Of a stretch of DNA of 64,000 nucleotides, positions 62,519 to 64,000 are shown one piece after another (positions within the stretch are counted from its first letter, which is position 1; each line of letters opens with the position of its first letter). Both the position numbers and the translations under genes were made by a program. The notes under the pieces are model-generated. The model was not told the DNA's origin and did not search any database. It was given only the letters and a program-made list of their open reading frames with translations. This DNA is from Deltaproteobacteria bacterium (GTDB lineage Bacteria > Desulfobacterota > Desulfobacteria > Desulfobacterales > Desulfosarcinaceae): contig JAKALP010000021.1 in NCBI GenBank assembly GCA_021824175.1, positions 30,769 to 94,768 on the forward strand, written 5' to 3'.

Positions 62519-63934
62519 ATGACCGGGGACATCACCATCTCCTTTTGGATCTTTATTCTGATTGCCGCCCTGGCGATCATGGGGCTGCTGGACCGCATCC
62601 TGATTCCCAGCACCCGCTGGTTCCTGCGCCGGCGCATCAATCGGGTGCTCAATGAGATCGGCACCCGCCTGGACATCGAAATCCGCCCCTTCCAGCTCAC
62701 CAAGCGCCAGGTGCTCATTGACCGCCTGGTGTTTGACCCCCAGGTCATGCAAGCGATCAAGACCTACGCCCAAGAACGCGACATGCCCCAGGAAGTGGTG
62801 CAAAACCGCGTCATGCTCTACGCCAGAGAGATCGTGCCCTCCTTTAACGCCTATATTTACTTCCGCATCGGTTACTGGATTGCCAAGAAAGTGGCCCGCT
62901 GGCTCTACCGCGTGCGGGTGGGGGTGATCCCCGAAGAGCAGTATGCCGCCGTGGATACCGATTCCACGGTGGTCTTCGTGATGAACCACCGTTCCAATAT
63001 GGACTATATCCTGGTGGCCTTTCTGGCGGCCGAGCGTACCACCTTGTCTTATGCGGTGGGCGAATGGGCTAAAGTGTGGCCTCTCCACATGCTGATCCGC
63101 GCCATGGGCGCTTTCTTTGTGCGACGCAATTCGGGCGATGATCTCTACCGCAAAGTGCTGGAGCGCTACATCGACATGGCCTCCCGGGAAGGGGTGTGCC
63201 AGGCTGTGTTCCTTGAAGGCGGGTTGAGCCGCGATGGGCGCCTGCGCGCACCCAAGTTGGGATTGATGGATTACATGCTGCGCCATTTCGATCCGCAAAC
63301 CCACCGGGATATCATTTTCATCCCCGTAGGCATCAATTACGATCGCACCATCGAAGACCGCAGCCTGCTGCGCGCGCTCGAACCTCAGCCCGCCAAACGC
63401 AGCACTTTTTTTGTGATGCGCACCACCATTGGTTTCATTGTCCGCAATCTGATCCAAATGACACTGCAACGCTGGCACCGCTTTGGTTTTGCCTGCGTCA
63501 ATTTCGGCGTGCCCATATCAGCCAAGGCGTATTGCCGTGAGAATCAAGTCCGTTTCGATCGGTTGGACCGTCCCGAGCGCTTCCAGCAGATCCAAAGGTT
63601 GAGCGAAACCCTGATGACCGCCGTGGCCGGCGTGGTGCCCATTCTGCCCCTGTGCCTGGTGGCCAAGGTATTTCTCGACGTCGCCGAGGAGCCGCTGGAT
63701 ATTCAAACCGTTGACCAGCGCTGCCGCGCCATGCTGCTGGAATTACAACGGAGCGGTGCGCCGGTCTTGGAGATTTCACATAGCACCCAAACCCAATTGA
63801 TCGCCGAAGCGGTGGGGCATTTGCATCTGCGCCACATGCTACTGACCACCGCAGAGCGCTATCAAGCCAATGCCACGGAGTTGCCGTTGTTGCGGTACTA
63901 CGCCAATGCCATTGCCCATTGGTGGGATAAATAG
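62519..63934 (+). CDS. PlsB-like glycerol-3-phosphate acyltransferase family protein
   Basis: A 471-residue membrane-associated acyltransferase. The N-terminus has a membrane segment (about 8-28). Motif I NHRSNMDY (HX4D) is near 157, motif II-like AFFVRRNSGDD follows, motif III is FLEGGLSRDGRLRAPK, and motif IV-like FIPVGINYDR comes after. These match the PlsB/DHAPAT group that puts the first acyl chain on glycerol-3-phosphate. The protein is shorter than enteric PlsB (about 800 residues) and lacks its extra N-terminal domain. Follows the NlpC-barrel gene by about 100 bases in the same direction. Confidence 0.85.
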   Translation: MTGDITISFWIFILIAALAIMGLLDRILIPSTRWFLRRRINRVLNEIGTRLDIEIRPFQLTKRQVLIDRLVFDPQVMQAIKTYAQERDMPQEVVQNRVMLYAREIVPSFNAYIYFRIGYWIAKKVARWLYRVRVGVIPEEQYAAVDTDSTVVFVMNHRSNMDYILVAFLAAERTTLSYAVGEWAKVWPLHMLIRAMGAFFVRRNSGDDLYRKVLERYIDMASREGVCQAVFLEGGLSRDGRLRAPKLGLMDYMLRHFDPQTHRDIIFIPVGINYDRTIEDRSLLRALEPQPAKRSTFFVMRTTIGFIVRNLIQMTLQRWHRFGFACVNFGVPISAKAYCRENQVRFDRLDRPERFQQIQRLSETLMTAVAGVVPILPLCLVAKVFLDVAEEPLDIQTVDQRCRAMLLELQRSGAPVLEISHSTQTQLIAEAVGHLHLRHMLLTTAERYQANATELPLLRYYANAIAHWWDK

Positions 63935-63973
63935 TGCTCGGTCCTTTGACACATCACGATAGGTTTGATAGCC

Positions 63974-64000
63974 ATGACCAAACAAAGCAGCGGAATATCG
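63974..64000 (+). CDS. Possible start of the next gene, cut by the window end
   Basis: An ATG at 63974 opens a frame (M-T-K-Q-S-S-G-I-S) that runs to the window end. No convincing ribosome site precedes it. It lies 40 bases after the acyltransferase stop and could be a co-transcribed gene. Nine codons cannot show more. Confidence 0.25.

Noticed and set aside
62498..63478. A 326-codon open frame antisense to the acyltransferase
   Set aside because: Covers the acyltransferase motifs on the other strand and shows no domain; His/Gln-rich shadow.
1..64000. CRISPR array, insertion sequence, prophage or integron in the window
   Set aside because: No regularly spaced direct repeats, transposase or integrase reading frames, or terminal inverted repeats were found; the two repeat pairs noted are short and intergenic.

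Overview
The window is a bacterial chromosome segment with dense coding and short intergenic gaps. It most resembles a strictly anaerobic Desulfobacterota (deltaproteobacterial) genome of the Desulfobacterales type. The reasons are a solitary Ni-CO dehydrogenase (cooS), a flavoredoxin-like flavin reductase, a glutaredoxin plus ferredoxin:thioredoxin reductase pair, a DVU0772-like sulfate-reducer protein, a Fur-FeoA fusion, and the gene order of the pil and nusA-infB loci. No sulfate-reduction gene lies inside the window, so the lineage is inferred.

Layout. 1-6039: serS-thrC overlap, followed by a LysM protein and a TPR lipoprotein separated by a hairpin-rich gap. 6141-12426 (minus): type IV pilus operon, small XRE-type regulator then pilM-N-O-P-Q, with a small lipoprotein gene after pilQ; a perfect 17-bp inverted repeat sits at its head. 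13182-16006 (plus): divergent sensor kinase and sigma-54 response regulator. 16071-21646 (minus): YfgM-like TPR protein, PfkB kinase, SH3 protein, Fur-FeoA fusion, zinc-ribbon protein, flavin reductase and recN. 21852-25554: cooS, glutaredoxin, FTR, flavodoxin, small protein. 26102-31573: citrate synthase, PerR-like regulator, small metabolic genes and an SDR/hydrolase/enoyl-CoA hydratase cluster. 31837-33389 (minus): mlaC-mlaA. 33815-36160: a GEMM-type (cyclic dinucleotide) riboswitch, an intrinsic terminator and a PocR-GAF-PAS-GGDEF diguanylate cyclase. 36163-40607: NlpC/P60 hydrolase, metallo-beta-lactamase-fold protein and a very long pentapeptide-repeat protein. 40651-54333 (minus): a large translation/RNA locus read as tRNA-Gly(CCC), rimP, nusA, infB, DUF503, rbfA, nrnA, truB, rpsO, pnp, M16 protease, CYTH, dut, MBL hydrolase. 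54609-56444: envelope genes of unknown role. 57056-60819: potABCD polyamine transporter. 61077-63934: an NlpC/P60 hydrolase fused to an apparent outer-membrane beta-barrel, then a PlsB-like acyltransferase.

How the parts work together. Much of the window concerns the cell envelope (pilus assembly, lipid transport by Mla, peptidoglycan hydrolases, acyltransferase) and surface behaviour (pili, c-di-GMP). The strongest regulatory discovery is the riboswitch-terminator in front of the diguanylate cyclase. It implies that the enzyme's own product, or a related dinucleotide, controls its transcription, in addition to the protein's RxxD inhibitory site. The translation locus keeps the gene order known from enteric bacteria, including a tRNA at its head and a hairpin between rpsO and pnp.
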